Numbered from the stretch's first letter, positions 1-8,836 are shown. The stretch: 64,000 nucleotides of DNA from Corynebacterium sp. NML140438 (GCF_001875725.1 NZ_MLCQ01000029.1:62001-126000), one strand, 5' to 3'. Notes: generated by a model not told the origin, from the sequence alone. Translations and numbers: made by a program.

Positions 1-278
1 TCATGGACATTCTCATACTCGACCGAATCTTGTTGAAACGTTCCCTCGGGCTGAAAGAGGGTTTCAAACCCCACGAAGGTGGTCCCAGTCGACGTTTCCA
101 CTTCCAAAATGAGATATAAAAACGTATCAATCCAAGCGGCAGCCCCATGAAACTTCGGCAAATCCACGGCACCCTCAACCCTAGAATCGCTTTCGCTCAA
201 CGCATCCCTATTGAGGATGTCCGCCAAATAGTTTGCAGCGGCCTTTAAATCGAATTGATGCTCTGCGGCTGTTGCCAT
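1..278 (-). CDS. Hypothetical protein, partial (runs off the left edge)
   Basis: An open minus-strand frame starts at ATG 278 (MATAAEHQFDLKAAANYL) and stays open for 92 codons to the window edge with no stop. A weak GGA lies about 9 nt upstream. The visible part is acidic, with no signal peptide or recognisable motif. I do not recognise the family. Its start faces the toxin-antitoxin remnant, leaving about 235 bp between them in which I see no convincing gene. Confidence 0.55.
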   Translation of the reverse strand, partial: MATAAEHQFDLKAAANYLADILNRDALSESDSRVEGAVDLPKFHGAAAWIDTFLYLILEVETSTGTTFVGFETLFQPEGTFQQDSVEYENVH

Positions 279-513
279 TTCCGTAAATCCAAAGTGGGAA
301 CTTCTGCAGCGTATACGCCCGCGCGTCACCAGATGCTAACACGTGCCTTATCGAATACGCGCCACCCAGCATGCGCCCAGCACGGTGGTCGAACTGCATC
401 GCACTCCTTAAACACCTCGACACGAGCAAAGCCTTGCAGATCAATCACGCTACAGCGCCTTTTGACCACAAGCCCGAATCGGAACGACCAGTGAAATATC
501 GCTGCCAACCGAT

Positions 514-530
514 ATGTACAAGATGTACAT
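514..530. promoter_or_regulatory. TGTACA-type operator of the antitoxin gene
   Basis: A perfect palindrome, ATGTACA-AGA-TGTACAT, lies just upstream of the antitoxin start at 538. Phd/YefM antitoxins are known to bind palindromes with TGTACA cores to autorepress their operons. The site argues for a start at 538, because a start at 514 would put the operator inside the coding region. Confidence 0.6.
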
Positions 531-537
531 TTACGAT

Positions 538-792
538 ATGGAAATAAAATCAGTGGCATCCAGCGAGTTCCGCAATTCGCAGAGCCAGCTATTAGAGGAA
601 GCGCAGCGCACACCTGTCGTTATCACCAGCCGGGGCAGCCGCGCTCGCGCAGTTGTCGTCTCTCCTACATTCTTTGCCCGCGCTGTCGAAGCTCTCGAGG
701 ACCTGGAAGACATCCGCGCCGCCGAAATTGCTCGGCAAGAGAGCGAGGAAATCTCGTTTGAGGACCTCAAAAAGGAACTCGGCTTCGCGTAA
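538..792 (+). CDS. Phd/YefM-family antitoxin
   Basis: This 84-aa protein beginning MEIKSVASSEFRNSQ has the N-terminal DNA-binding fold of type II prevent-host-death antitoxins, including the LLEEAQRTPVVITSRG stretch, and an acidic C-terminus that would wrap the toxin. The family represses its own operon and neutralises a RelE/YoeB-type RNase. The downstream toxin gene starts 9 bp after the stop but is badly damaged, so the antitoxin is probably an orphan. An upstream in-frame ATG at 514 lies inside the operator and is less likely. Confidence 0.8.
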   Translation: MEIKSVASSEFRNSQSQLLEEAQRTPVVITSRGSRARAVVVSPTFFARAVEALEDLEDIRAAEIARQESEEISFEDLKKELGFA

Positions 793-801
793 AGCTCGGT
801 T

Positions 802-993
802 ATGTCAAACGCCACTTATCGCATCACCTTCAAATCTTCTGCTGCGAAGGAACTACGCAAACTCGATAAGCAAACCCAGAAGCGTATGCGCGTCAAGCAT
901 CACCGCGTTGTATACGAGATCGCAGACGCTCAATGCTCAGCCTCAGTGCAACCCAGCCCGTTCGGCCAGCACCTGCGCTGTCACCGAACGTGA
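802..993 (+). pseudogene. RelE/ParE-type toxin remnant
   Basis: The frame begins like a RelE toxin (TYRITFKSSAAKELRKLDKQ, residues 5-24) and then jumps to RVKHHRVVYEIADA, which matches the late VGDYRVVYEI segment of the family. About 35-40 central residues therefore look deleted in frame. The C-terminal strand carrying the usual catalytic end is replaced by unrelated sequence running into the 3' end of the convergent UvrA gene. The product is 63 aa against the usual 85-90 and is very unlikely to be an active mRNA interferase. Confidence 0.7.
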
Positions 994-3534
994 ATCCGGG
1001 TCCACGCCCTGCTGGGCGACTTTCGCCGGCGTCCCGGTGGCCAAGATCTGGCCGCCCTCGTCTCCGGCGCCGGGGCCGACGTCGATAATGTGGTCGGCTT
1101 GCGCGACCACCCGCAGGTCGTGCTCGACGACGACCACCGTGGCGCCGTCGTCGACAAGGCGACGCAGCTGGGCGAGCAACAGATCAACATCCGCCGGGTG
1201 TAGGCCCGTCGTCGGCTCGTCAAGGAGGTACAGGCTGTGCTTGCGGCTGGAGCCGCGCTGCATCTCGGAGGCCAGCTTGATGCGCTGCGCCTCCCCACCC
1301 GAAAGTTCCGGGGAGCCCTCCCCCAGCCGCAGGTAACCCAGGCCGAGCGCGTGCAGGAATTCGACAGAGCGCAGAATCTTCGGCTCTTCGGCGAATACCT
1401 CCAGCGCCTCGTCCACGGTGAGCGCCAAAATGTCGGCGATGCTACGGCCGTTCCACTGCACCTCAAGGATCTCCGGCTTGTAGCGCTTGCCGTGGCAGGC
1501 CGGGCAGGTCGTGTACGTGCCGGGTAGGAACACCAGCTCGACCTCGATGCTGCCCGCACCGTCGCACTCCGGGCAGCGGCCCTTTGTCGTGTTATAGGAA
1601 AAGTCCGACACCGACATGCCTCGCCGCTTGGCCTCGGGGGTCGCGGCGAAGAGCTTGCGGACATGATCGAACAGCCCCGTGTAGGTGGCCACGGTGGAAC
1701 GCACCGTGCGCCCAATCGGCTTCTGGGTGATGTGCACCAACCTGCGGATCTTATCGACGCCCTCTACGCTGTCCACCCTGAAATCCCCAGAGGAATCTGA
1801 ACCTGCCGTGAGCTCAGCATCCGCATCCCCGTCCGACGCTTCCTCGGCGCCGACCACCTGCTTGGCAGAGCGGGATACCACGTCCGCCAACACCCCGATG
1901 ACCAGGGTGGACTTGCCGGAACCGGATACGCCCGTGACTGCAGTAAGTGCTCCTAGCGGGAAGTCCACGTCGGCGCCGTCGAAGGCGCGTGCGTGCACGC
2001 CGCGCAGGCTGATGGATGCACCGTTACCGGCGGGGGTGTCCGTCAGTTCGGGGAAGTCCGCATTCAGGGCGATCGCCGTGGGCGAGCCCAGCTGCTCGGC
2101 GTTCGCGCGGAACTGGCTAGTCGAGCCGGAGAACACCAGCTCCCCGCCGCGCTCCCCTGCGCGGGGGCCGATGTCCACAATCCAATCGCACCCGGCCACT
2201 AGGGACATGTCGTGCTCCACCAGCAGCACCGAATTACCGGCGTCGATGAAGCGCTGCAGCAACTCAGAGACAGCCTTGCGCTCCACCACGTGCAAGCCCG
2301 CCGAGGGCTCATCCAGCACATAGGTCGTGCCGAATAAGCTCGAGTTCAACTGGGATGCCAACCGCAGGCGCTGATGCTCGCCGGCAGACAAGCTCCGTGC
2401 CGGACGAGAGAGGCTTAAGTGGCCCAGCCCCAGCTCAATCGCCGCGCGCACCGTGGGCAGCACCTGATCCAGCAGCAGCTCTTCGGCCTCGTCGTGCTCG
2501 TTCCACTCCTGCTCCGCGATGCCCTCCAGGCGCTCCAGGCGATCCTCCAGGACAGCCAGCACGTCCTTCAACGCCAAGTCATTGAACTCGTCGATGGCGT
2601 AACCGGCGTAGGTGACCTGCAGGGTATCCGGCTGGAACCCGCGGCCCTGGCACGTCGGGCACGTCGATGAGTGCATGAAGGACAGCACCCGACGACGGTT
2701 CTTATCCGACTCCGTCTCCGCCAAGGTGTCCGTGAGGTACGTGGCAACCGAACGCCACTTACCTTTATACGACCCATGCACAGCGTTCTCATCCCGCACC
2801 GGGTGGACGGTGACCACCGGCTGCTCGTCCGTAAACAGGATCCAGTCGCGGTCCTCCTGCGGAATATCCCGCCACGGCACGTCCAGCGGGTAACCAAGGG
2901 TGCCCAGGATGTCCCGGAAGTTCTTCCCTAACCACGCTCCCGGCCACGCGGCGATCGCGCCGTCCCAGATGGACAGGCTGGGATCCGGCACCATCGACGC
3001 TTCCGTCGGCCGGTGCACAGTGCCAGTTCCCTGGCACTCGGGGCACATGCCAGCCGTGGTGTTGGGCGAGAAAGCATCGGAATCAAGCCTGCCGTATTCC
3101 AACCGCTCACGCATGCCATCCGGGTAGCTGCCAGAGCGGGAAAAGAGCAGACGAATACTATTCGACATATTCGAGATCGTTCCCACGGAAGATCGCGCCC
3201 CGCCCAGGGTGGTGGACTGATGCAACGCCACCGTCGGAGGCAGACCCGCAACCGACCCGACGCGCGGGTTCACCGCGCCACCGATCAGACGGCGCGCAAA
3301 CGGCGAAACAGATTCCAGATAGCGACGCTGCGCCTCTCCATGGATAGTGCCGAAGGCCAGACTGGACTTGCCTGAGCCCGATACACCAGTGACCGCCACG
3401 AGGGTATCCCGAGGCAAGTCGACGTCGATATGTTTCAGGTTGTGCAGGTGCGCATCACGCACCCGGATCATTGGATCGTGCCCCGCACGCGCCGTAGCGT
3501 GCGGAACCTGGGACTCGGACGTGGAGTGACTCAT
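943..3534 (-). CDS. UvrA-family ABC ATPase (short, UvrA2/DrrC-like paralogue)
   Basis: This 863-aa protein has two ABC modules, each with a Walker A loop (GVSGSGKSS near the N-terminus, GVSGSGKST in the second half). It has ABC signatures LSAGEHQR and LSGGEAQR, and zinc-finger cysteines in CPECQGTG, CPTCQGRG, CPECDGAG and CPACHGKR. UvrA proteins recognise DNA damage. At about 860 aa it is shorter than canonical UvrA (about 950 aa), which fits the second UvrA class linked to repair or drug tolerance. The start chosen is ATG 3534 (MSHSTSESQ), preceded by AGGG at 8 nt; the frame is open upstream but without family-like sequence. It is convergent with the toxin remnant. Confidence 0.9.
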   Translation of the reverse strand: MSHSTSESQVPHATARAGHDPMIRVRDAHLHNLKHIDVDLPRDTLVAVTGVSGSGKSSLAFGTIHGEAQRRYLESVSPFARRLIGGAVNPRVGSVAGLPPTVALHQSTTLGGARSSVGTISNMSNSIRLLFSRSGSYPDGMRERLEYGRLDSDAFSPNTTAGMCPECQGTGTVHRPTEASMVPDPSLSIWDGAIAAWPGAWLGKNFRDILGTLGYPLDVPWRDIPQEDRDWILFTDEQPVVTVHPVRDENAVHGSYKGKWRSVATYLTDTLAETESDKNRRRVLSFMHSSTCPTCQGRGFQPDTLQVTYAGYAIDEFNDLALKDVLAVLEDRLERLEGIAEQEWNEHDEAEELLLDQVLPTVRAAIELGLGHLSLSRPARSLSAGEHQRLRLASQLNSSLFGTTYVLDEPSAGLHVVERKAVSELLQRFIDAGNSVLLVEHDMSLVAGCDWIVDIGPRAGERGGELVFSGSTSQFRANAEQLGSPTAIALNADFPELTDTPAGNGASISLRGVHARAFDGADVDFPLGALTAVTGVSGSGKSTLVIGVLADVVSRSAKQVVGAEEASDGDADAELTAGSDSSGDFRVDSVEGVDKIRRLVHITQKPIGRTVRSTVATYTGLFDHVRKLFAATPEAKRRGMSVSDFSYNTTKGRCPECDGAGSIEVELVFLPGTYTTCPACHGKRYKPEILEVQWNGRSIADILALTVDEALEVFAEEPKILRSVEFLHALGLGYLRLGEGSPELSGGEAQRIKLASEMQRGSSRKHSLYLLDEPTTGLHPADVDLLLAQLRRLVDDGATVVVVEHDLRVVAQADHIIDVGPGAGDEGGQILATGTPAKVAQQGVDPDSRSVTAQVLAERAGLH

Positions 3535-3774
3535 GGTGGCCACCCTACCGTGTGGGCTGCTCCCTCTCGGAGGAGGGTGTCCTCGGTGCGTAGCACGACG
3601 CCCTAAGCCTATGTGTGCCCGCAGCCACGGGAAACCAACAACTGCTGCCGAAGCCGAAATTAAACCAGCCGACCGTGAGAAGAAGTGAACAATTCGTATT
3701 GGCGGACAAGCCAGAGAATACTTCCCGATGACGGAAATCCTGACCGAAGCAATCACTGGCCACATAAAGAAAAA

Positions 3775-3790
3775 TCGCAAATCTTTGCGA
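3775..3790. promoter_or_regulatory. Perfect 16-bp palindrome TCGCAAA-TC-TTTGCGA
   Basis: The palindrome lies in the 392-bp gap (3535-3926) between the divergent UvrA-like gene and the gene at 3927. Its size and symmetry suit a dimeric repressor. No matching regulator is visible nearby. Confidence 0.35.
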
Positions 3791-3843
3791 GAGAAAATAC
3801 ACTGGGACACCCTCTGACCAGCTCTGACTCAAATACAGAATGC

Positions 3844-3894
3844 CAGCATGCCGTCTCGTCAGCATAACTCCATGCTGTCATGTCGGCATGCCTG
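3844..3894. promoter_or_regulatory. Nested inverted repeats upstream of the hypothetical gene at 3927
   Basis: An inner pair CAGCAT-N6-ATGCTG (3860-3877) is enclosed by an outer pair built on GCATGCCG (about 3846-3853) and CGGCATGC (3884-3891). The motif CAGCAT is also directly repeated. The block ends about 30 bp before the start at 3927 and could be a multi-site operator or a cruciform. The rest of the 3535-3926 gap shows no gene. Confidence 0.4.
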
Positions 3895-3926
3895 CATAGC
3901 ATTACCGAAAGTAGAAGGGAGCAACG

Positions 3927-4670
3927 ATGACCACACCACAGATTCAATTTCACGGTTACCCGAAGCGACCAGTGCCGGACATCATCAGAGGGTCGGATTG
4001 GGATCTTCCGATGGTCGATCGCGACAGCGACTCGATCTTTCTGCTCGTGGAGTACCTGAAGATAACCGATCCGGAGAACGCGAACGAGCCGACCGCGTAC
4101 AAGATGGTGTCCCAACTCAACCAGGAGCACACAGAATTGGAGCGCAAAGCGATCGACGTACTGCGCTCGACACCGGGCATTCAACAGGACAAGGATCAGT
4201 CCCTGTACCGAATAATGTTTCAGTTTCTGCAGTACCAAGTAGGACAGCTCGTGATCAAAGCCTTGGAAGCGACGGGCGGGGACGCGACGAAGCTGGTAGG
4301 AATGATGCGCTACCACAAGCCAGCGATCACACCAGCAGAACTGAACGACGCAGTGATGAAAACTACCGTGGAGGAAGCACTGAAAACGTTGGGCAGGGAC
4401 CACAGCCCGCAGGCAGTCGAGGAACTTTGGCGGCAGCTGAACCAACAGGTCGATCTGTTGTCGCGGACTCGGAGAGCACAGCGCTTAGCGGGATGGGCAA
4501 AGGACGTCCAGAGTCTTCCTGGCAGCAGCGAGGAGATGAAACGAATCTTCCTGCAGGATCAGAACGAAGCCGCCTGGACGGTGATCGACCAACATCTGAC
4601 AGAGCCGATCAACGCGCTGATGGAGCAGCAGGAAGAAGAGGATCCCTGGGCGGTGGACTGGGACAGTTAA
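3927..4670 (+). CDS. Hypothetical protein (247 aa)
   Basis: The ATG is preceded by GAAGGGAGCAACG, a reasonable ribosome binding site. The protein is soluble and mostly helical, with no signal peptide and an acidic C-terminus rich in Glu and ending DPWAVDWDS. Residues about 70-240 look like a long helical bundle. I do not recognise the family. It lies in the variable segment left of the integrative element, and its upstream region carries unusual inverted repeats, which suggests it is regulated. Confidence 0.7.
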   Translation: MTTPQIQFHGYPKRPVPDIIRGSDWDLPMVDRDSDSIFLLVEYLKITDPENANEPTAYKMVSQLNQEHTELERKAIDVLRSTPGIQQDKDQSLYRIMFQFLQYQVGQLVIKALEATGGDATKLVGMMRYHKPAITPAELNDAVMKTTVEEALKTLGRDHSPQAVEELWRQLNQQVDLLSRTRRAQRLAGWAKDVQSLPGSSEEMKRIFLQDQNEAAWTVIDQHLTEPINALMEQQEEEDPWAVDWDS

Positions 4671-4833
4671 GCGGGGTTGTCGATACCGCAACTCGTTCTG
4701 GCACACCGGTTCAGTTTGACCGGTCAAGCTTGGAACGGGTTGCGTCGTCGCCGCGAGCGCGCGTCCAGGCCAATATTGAGACAATACGTCCCGCGCAACA
4801 CGGGATACACGGTCTGTTCAATAGCATGTGCGC

Positions 4834-5313
4834 TCATGACTCTCCTGCTACAAACTGTTCAAGCGCATGTTTTACCTCAACGACATGGATACGACGAACC
4901 GCTTCCTCAACGACCTCGCCTACCACCGTCCTGGCTTCACCGGCGTCAAGCAAATTGTCGAGAGCTGCCATCTGCTCGTCTGTCGCTTCGTCATCGACGT
5001 CAGCGGGCACGTGGTAGTACTTCGTCAAGAGGTGCCTGGACAAGCCTTCTGTCACCGTGGTAAGTCGCTGAAAATGCTCCCCAAGCGTTTCCTTGCCCAA
5101 CAACCGCATTGCCTGGTCAATCCCAAAGACCTGCCACCCGCTTGCATCCCCCCAGTCGACATCTTCTCCCCATGCCGCTTGACACTCCGCGATGTGTGAT
5201 GTGAGCAATTCTTTGGTCCGGTACCTAATCACGCTCCATGCACGAGGCGACAGTCCGTTATACGCCCTGCTCATTGACTCAATGTCTTCATTAATCGTGG
5301 TTTTTTCCATCAT
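4834..5313 (-). CDS. Hypothetical protein (159 aa)
   Basis: The protein starts MMEKTTINEDIESMSRAYNG; GGAG lies 7 nt before ATG 5313, with a second ATG at 5310. It is acidic and probably helical, with no signal peptide or membrane segment. The segment SPRAWSVIRYRTKELLTSHI is basic and amphipathic, while the remainder is strongly acidic. I do not recognise a family. The promoter region holds a palindrome (5351-5372), so expression is probably controlled. Between this gene and the one ending at 4670 there are about 160 bp without a gene. Confidence 0.65.
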   Translation of the reverse strand: MMEKTTINEDIESMSRAYNGLSPRAWSVIRYRTKELLTSHIAECQAAWGEDVDWGDASGWQVFGIDQAMRLLGKETLGEHFQRLTTVTEGLSRHLLTKYYHVPADVDDEATDEQMAALDNLLDAGEARTVVGEVVEEAVRRIHVVEVKHALEQFVAGES

Positions 5314-5350
5314 GGCAATACTCCATCTACGACTGGTTGCTTATACATAT

Positions 5351-5372
5351 GAGACGCTAGATACCGCGTCTC
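5351..5372. promoter_or_regulatory. Palindrome overlapping the promoter of the 159-aa gene
   Basis: GAGACGC-N8-GCGTCTC is a perfect 7-bp inverted repeat. Read on the minus strand it sits just upstream of a TATAAG-like -10 box (near 5340), about where the -35 box and spacer of a promoter for the minus gene would be. Repressor binding is the simplest reading. Confidence 0.4.
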
Positions 5373-5493
5373 GGTTCCCAACGCTATTGCTCAAGCCCAC
5401 TATCAAGGCTGAAATCTTGAAACAGCTCCACTCCCGGATGGTCCTGGCCTATGCTTCTTGTGCTTCCAACGCTTCCTGTCTAGGTAGCAAACG

Positions 5494-5522
5494 CGAAAAG
5501 CGCCACCCGGTGTGGGCGGCGC
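5494..5522 (-). terminator. Rho-independent terminator of the surface protein gene
   Basis: On the minus strand the stem GCGCC-G-CCC pairs with GGG-T-GGCGC and is followed by TTTTCGC, starting 22 bp after the stop codon of the surface-protein gene. Confidence 0.7.
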
Positions 5523-5544
5523 CTTTCATTCTTCTGAGCGCAGT

Positions 5545-8500
5545 TTACTTCTGCTCGGAAGAACCTGGCTTCTCAGCAGCAGTATCGTCCTTCGACGAGC
5601 CGAGGATCGTCAGGCCGTTGTCGAAGCCGTCTTCCTCACATGCCTGGGCGATGAGGATGCCAAGCATGCTGACTGCGGCAATCGCGCCGAGTGCGATACC
5701 CAGCGGGCGCAACTGCTCGCCGTAGCCTGCGAACTGGCGGTTAACATCGTCAGCCTTCGCCTGCAGCTCACCGACCCAACTGTGCTTCGGCATGAGCTCC
5801 TGTAAGCGGGCGTTCAGCTCAGCACCAGCCGGCCGGATCTGTGGGCCGAACGCTTCGTTAACGCCGTAGCCAATGCCTGCCAATAGACCGATTGGCAACA
5901 GCCACAACAGTGGGCTATTGAGCGCGACTGCGTTCGCAGCGCAGCGCTTCGCCTTCTCGGACGAACCGTTGGCATCTGGCTCTGCAGGGGTCGAAGGCTG
6001 GGTTGGCTTGTCCCCTGGCTGGTTAGGCTTGTTCGAACCGGTCGAGGTCGTCGTCTCGCTCGGCTCAGCCGGGCTGCTCGGATCAGTCGTCGCGGACGGC
6101 TCCACGGTCGTGGTCACCTCAACCGTCGTCGGTTCCTTCACCGTCGTCGGCACTATCACCGTCGTCGGTTCCTTCACCGTCGTCGGCACTGTCACCGTCG
6201 TGGGAACCTCAACCGTTGTCGATTCCCTCACCGTCGTCGGTACCTTCACCGTCGTCGGTTCCTTCACCGTCGTCGGCACTATCACCGTTGTCGATTCCTT
6301 CACCGTCGTCGGCACTATCACCGTTGTCGATTCCTTCACCGTCGTCGGCACTATCACCGTTGTCGATTCCTTCACCGTCGTCGGCACTATCACCGTCGTC
6401 GGTTCCTTCACCGTCGTCGGAACCTCAACCGTTGTCGGTTCCTTCACCGTCGTGGTCACCTCAACCGTCTTAGCCGGCAAAGGCTTCCACTGCGCAGTAA
6501 TCGTCGTATCCGCACTCACCTCAATCTCAGCACCAGGCTCGTACGGCTTATCGCCAATCTTCCAACCAGCAAACACCTGATCCTTCGGCGCATCAAACCC
6601 ATTCGGAAGAATCGTGTACTTACCACCCTTATTCAACGTGGCAGCATCCATCGACCCCGAACCACCATTCGGATCGTAGGAAACAGTGGCGGTTTGCAAT
6701 ATCTCGCTCACTTTATTGGAGCTAAGCGGTTTCTCCTCCGGGACTAAGCCGCCATTATCCGTTGCTACTGCTGTGATGGTGGCGCCGACAGGCAACTTCG
6801 CGATTTGTAGTGTTACCTGTCCGGTGCTCTGGTCAACCGGGTCGCCGTCTGATGACCAAGTTGAGGTTCCGTTCTTATCGACTGTCCGCGTGAGGGTGAT
6901 CGGCTTAGCCCCGTAGGAGATTGTGTAGGAGGCCAGGTCGGTATCATCACCGGCAGCCGTATACGCAGGCGGGGTGATGGTGACCGTACCCGCACCGTAA
7001 TCCACCTTGATGCTTGGTGATTTGGGCGCGATATTAGTAACTAGATCCTTATTCGGGATACGTAGACCCGGGGTTTTGCCCTCTTTGAGCTTGTGAGTAC
7101 CGTCTTCGTTTGTTGCGAATTGCGCGTCGTAATTATCATCCCACTTGAATTCAGTGTTCCGTGGGTTAATTATGGCTACAGTCCCATTTGGATCAAAGTC
7201 AATAAACGCAGGGGTGCCTTCCAGGTCTCCGGTACCATCTGGTAGTTTCGATTTTCCGCTCTTAGCTGTGTACGCCGTTCGGATCGCCTGATCTATTGCC
7301 TTCTTCTCCGCATCGGTGAGCTTTTTAGGGTCCCGTACCGGAGTTTTCTTCGGCGTTGGGTGTTCCGGCACAGCCGTGATGCAAGTTGGACGCTTCTTTG
7401 GCGATTTTACGATAATGCCAATTGTGTAAGAGTTAGCCGAGTCATCTTTTGACCATGGGAGTTTAAAGCCATCATAGTCTAGTGAAAATGTGCCGTTTTC
7501 GACATCGACACCTGCCGACTTCCACGTAGATTTTGAAAAATTACACTTACCCTCGGGACCGAAGTTCTTTACATCGTCCCCTGCATCAAATTGCGTAATA
7601 ATCTGCACTTTAGTTCCGTCTGGAACGGGTGCTCCATCTTCGGTCTCAATAGTGCCGGTTATCCTATCTTGAGTGACAACAAACGGCTGGTCAATAACCG
7701 GCTTCCCAGAAGGGCCTGCCAATTTAATCTTCACGGTCGGATCACGGTTGATTGAGCCATCTGTAAAGGTAACCTCAGCTCTTGCAGAGGAGCCGGTCCC
7801 TGCCTCGGCAAGCTTAATAGATTTAATCCTGTCCGCGATGTCCGGATTGTCGCGTTTGAACGCGGCTAAAACTTCGTCTGTTTCTTCCTCAGTGAAGGTA
7901 AAGATGTCTTCGACCAAAAACTCATCCGAAGGAACAACAAGCTTGTTCGCGTCCGCCATTGACTGAGCAACTGTCACCGCCAGAGGGTCGGATTCAACAC
8001 CGTTGAACACCCACTTCCTATCCACGTGATCCTGCTGCTTGAGAACGAGGTAAATGACATCCCCCGCGACGAGTTCTTCGCCCACGTTCACTGTCAAATC
8101 CTTTGCACCCGCGCGTAATTCCTTAGACCCGAGCACTGTGGGATTTGACTGTGTTTGCGGATCATCCTTGTAAACATATACGACGAGACGTTGTTTACGA
8201 TTCGTGTTTTTCTCGATACTGGCTTTTACTCTCTTCGTACCAGATAGGGCTACTACATTCGTTGGCTGCGCCAACTTTGTCTCCTGCGACGCAGTGACGT
8301 TTTCGCTGACCAGTTCTGGTCCCAGTTCGAAATCACCGACAGCGTCGGCCCCCGCGGGATCTTCCGCTATCTGGTGTTCTTCATTATTTGTCGCGCTTTC
8401 GAACTGGTCGGCAGCGCTTTGCTCCTCGGGCGGGGTCGCATCCCCCACATCCTCAGCGTGAGCACACGGGACTCCCGACACCGCCAAACCAAAAGTACAC

Positions 8501-8607
8501 ACCATGGCCACTATCAGTTTCGGAAAGGAACCGGATGGGCTACTGGGTCCTGTTTCACCAGCTTTACCTGTCGACGAAATGCCAAGTTTCCAATTTTGAA
8601 CAAACAT
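5545..8607 (-). CDS. Large secreted/envelope protein with TTV-repeat stalk
   Basis: This 1020-aa protein starts at ATG 8607 (MFVQNWKLGISS), with GGAG 10 nt upstream. Residues about 25-55 are a signal peptide (KLIVAMVCTFGLAVSGVPCAHAED). Beta-rich, Ig-like regions follow, then one InlB/Listeria-Bacteroides-type repeat (SYDPNGGSGSMDAATLNKGG ... AGWKIGDKPYEPG), a Thr/Val/Pro tandem-repeat stalk, and a Ser/Thr/Pro-rich linker. The C-terminal region (NSPLLWLLPIGLLAGIGYG, then a second hydrophobic helix ending IAQAC) is of the kind found in many Corynebacterium surface proteins. No LPXTG sorting signal is present. A role in adhesion is inferred from architecture only. The frame is open upstream of 8607, but without signal-peptide logic. 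Confidence 0.85.
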   Translation of the reverse strand: MFVQNWKLGISSTGKAGETGPSSPSGSFPKLIVAMVCTFGLAVSGVPCAHAEDVGDATPPEEQSAADQFESATNNEEHQIAEDPAGADAVGDFELGPELVSENVTASQETKLAQPTNVVALSGTKRVKASIEKNTNRKQRLVVYVYKDDPQTQSNPTVLGSKELRAGAKDLTVNVGEELVAGDVIYLVLKQQDHVDRKWVFNGVESDPLAVTVAQSMADANKLVVPSDEFLVEDIFTFTEEETDEVLAAFKRDNPDIADRIKSIKLAEAGTGSSARAEVTFTDGSINRDPTVKIKLAGPSGKPVIDQPFVVTQDRITGTIETEDGAPVPDGTKVQIITQFDAGDDVKNFGPEGKCNFSKSTWKSAGVDVENGTFSLDYDGFKLPWSKDDSANSYTIGIIVKSPKKRPTCITAVPEHPTPKKTPVRDPKKLTDAEKKAIDQAIRTAYTAKSGKSKLPDGTGDLEGTPAFIDFDPNGTVAIINPRNTEFKWDDNYDAQFATNEDGTHKLKEGKTPGLRIPNKDLVTNIAPKSPSIKVDYGAGTVTITPPAYTAAGDDTDLASYTISYGAKPITLTRTVDKNGTSTWSSDGDPVDQSTGQVTLQIAKLPVGATITAVATDNGGLVPEEKPLSSNKVSEILQTATVSYDPNGGSGSMDAATLNKGGKYTILPNGFDAPKDQVFAGWKIGDKPYEPGAEIEVSADTTITAQWKPLPAKTVEVTTTVKEPTTVEVPTTVKEPTTVIVPTTVKESTTVIVPTTVKESTTVIVPTTVKESTTVIVPTTVKEPTTVKVPTTVRESTTVEVPTTVTVPTTVKEPTTVIVPTTVKEPTTVEVTTTVEPSATTDPSSPAEPSETTTSTGSNKPNQPGDKPTQPSTPAEPDANGSSEKAKRCAANAVALNSPLLWLLPIGLLAGIGYGVNEAFGPQIRPAGAELNARLQELMPKHSWVGELQAKADDVNRQFAGYGEQLRPLGIALGAIAAVSMLGILIAQACEEDGFDNGLTILGSSKDDTAAEKPGSSEQK
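6105..6475 (-). repeat. 36-bp tandem repeats encoding TTVKESTTVIVP units
   Basis: Inside the surface-protein gene a 36-bp unit encodes 12 residues of the type TTVKE(S/P)TTV(I/E/K)VP, about ten times. Three central copies are essentially identical at DNA level (about 6263-6370), and one half-unit (TTVTVP) breaks the register. Identical copies indicate recent duplication or slippage, so stalk length may vary between strains. Confidence 0.9.
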
Positions 8608-8803
8608 GAGGCCACTGCTCCATTTGCAACGAGATGAGGTCACCCTTGAGCCTAATACTTTTGGAGGGCTTATGGACCTGGATGTGATTAGTTCGTCACT
8701 ACCGCTGAACCCACAGAGACGCTCAGCATCCTGCCTGAAACGCCGAAGCCCCAGTCTCCGGCTTAACCCCCACCACACGCAGCTGGCTCCTAAGCAAAGA
8801 AAA

Positions 8804-8835
8804 GATCCCTACCAGCATAAACACTGGTAGGGATC
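8804..8835 (-). terminator. Hairpin terminator next to attL (former tRNA terminator)
   Basis: A perfect 12-bp stem, GATCCCTACCAG / CTGGTAGGGATC, is followed on the minus strand by TTTTC-type sequence. It directly follows the tRNA 3' fragment left at this junction, so it is probably the original terminator of tRNA-fMet before the element inserted. The rest of 8608-8837 holds the surface-protein promoter region and no gene. Confidence 0.7.
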
Positions 8836-8836
8836 C

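Noticed and set aside
255..613. Short ORFs on both strands between the partial gene and the antitoxin
   Set aside because: They overlap each other, lack ribosome binding sites and have no recognisable sequence.
3848..5017. 389-aa plus-strand ORF overlapping the 247-aa gene
   Set aside because: The frame at 3927-4670 has a ribosome binding site and normal composition; the longer frame is Ser/Arg/Gly-rich and also crosses the minus gene at 4834.
6216..6473. Ser/Pro repeat ORF on the plus strand
   Set aside because: It is the antisense reading of the 36-bp coding repeats of the surface protein.
6105..6475. Possible CRISPR array
   Set aside because: The 36-bp units are contiguous with no unique spacers and encode an in-frame protein repeat.
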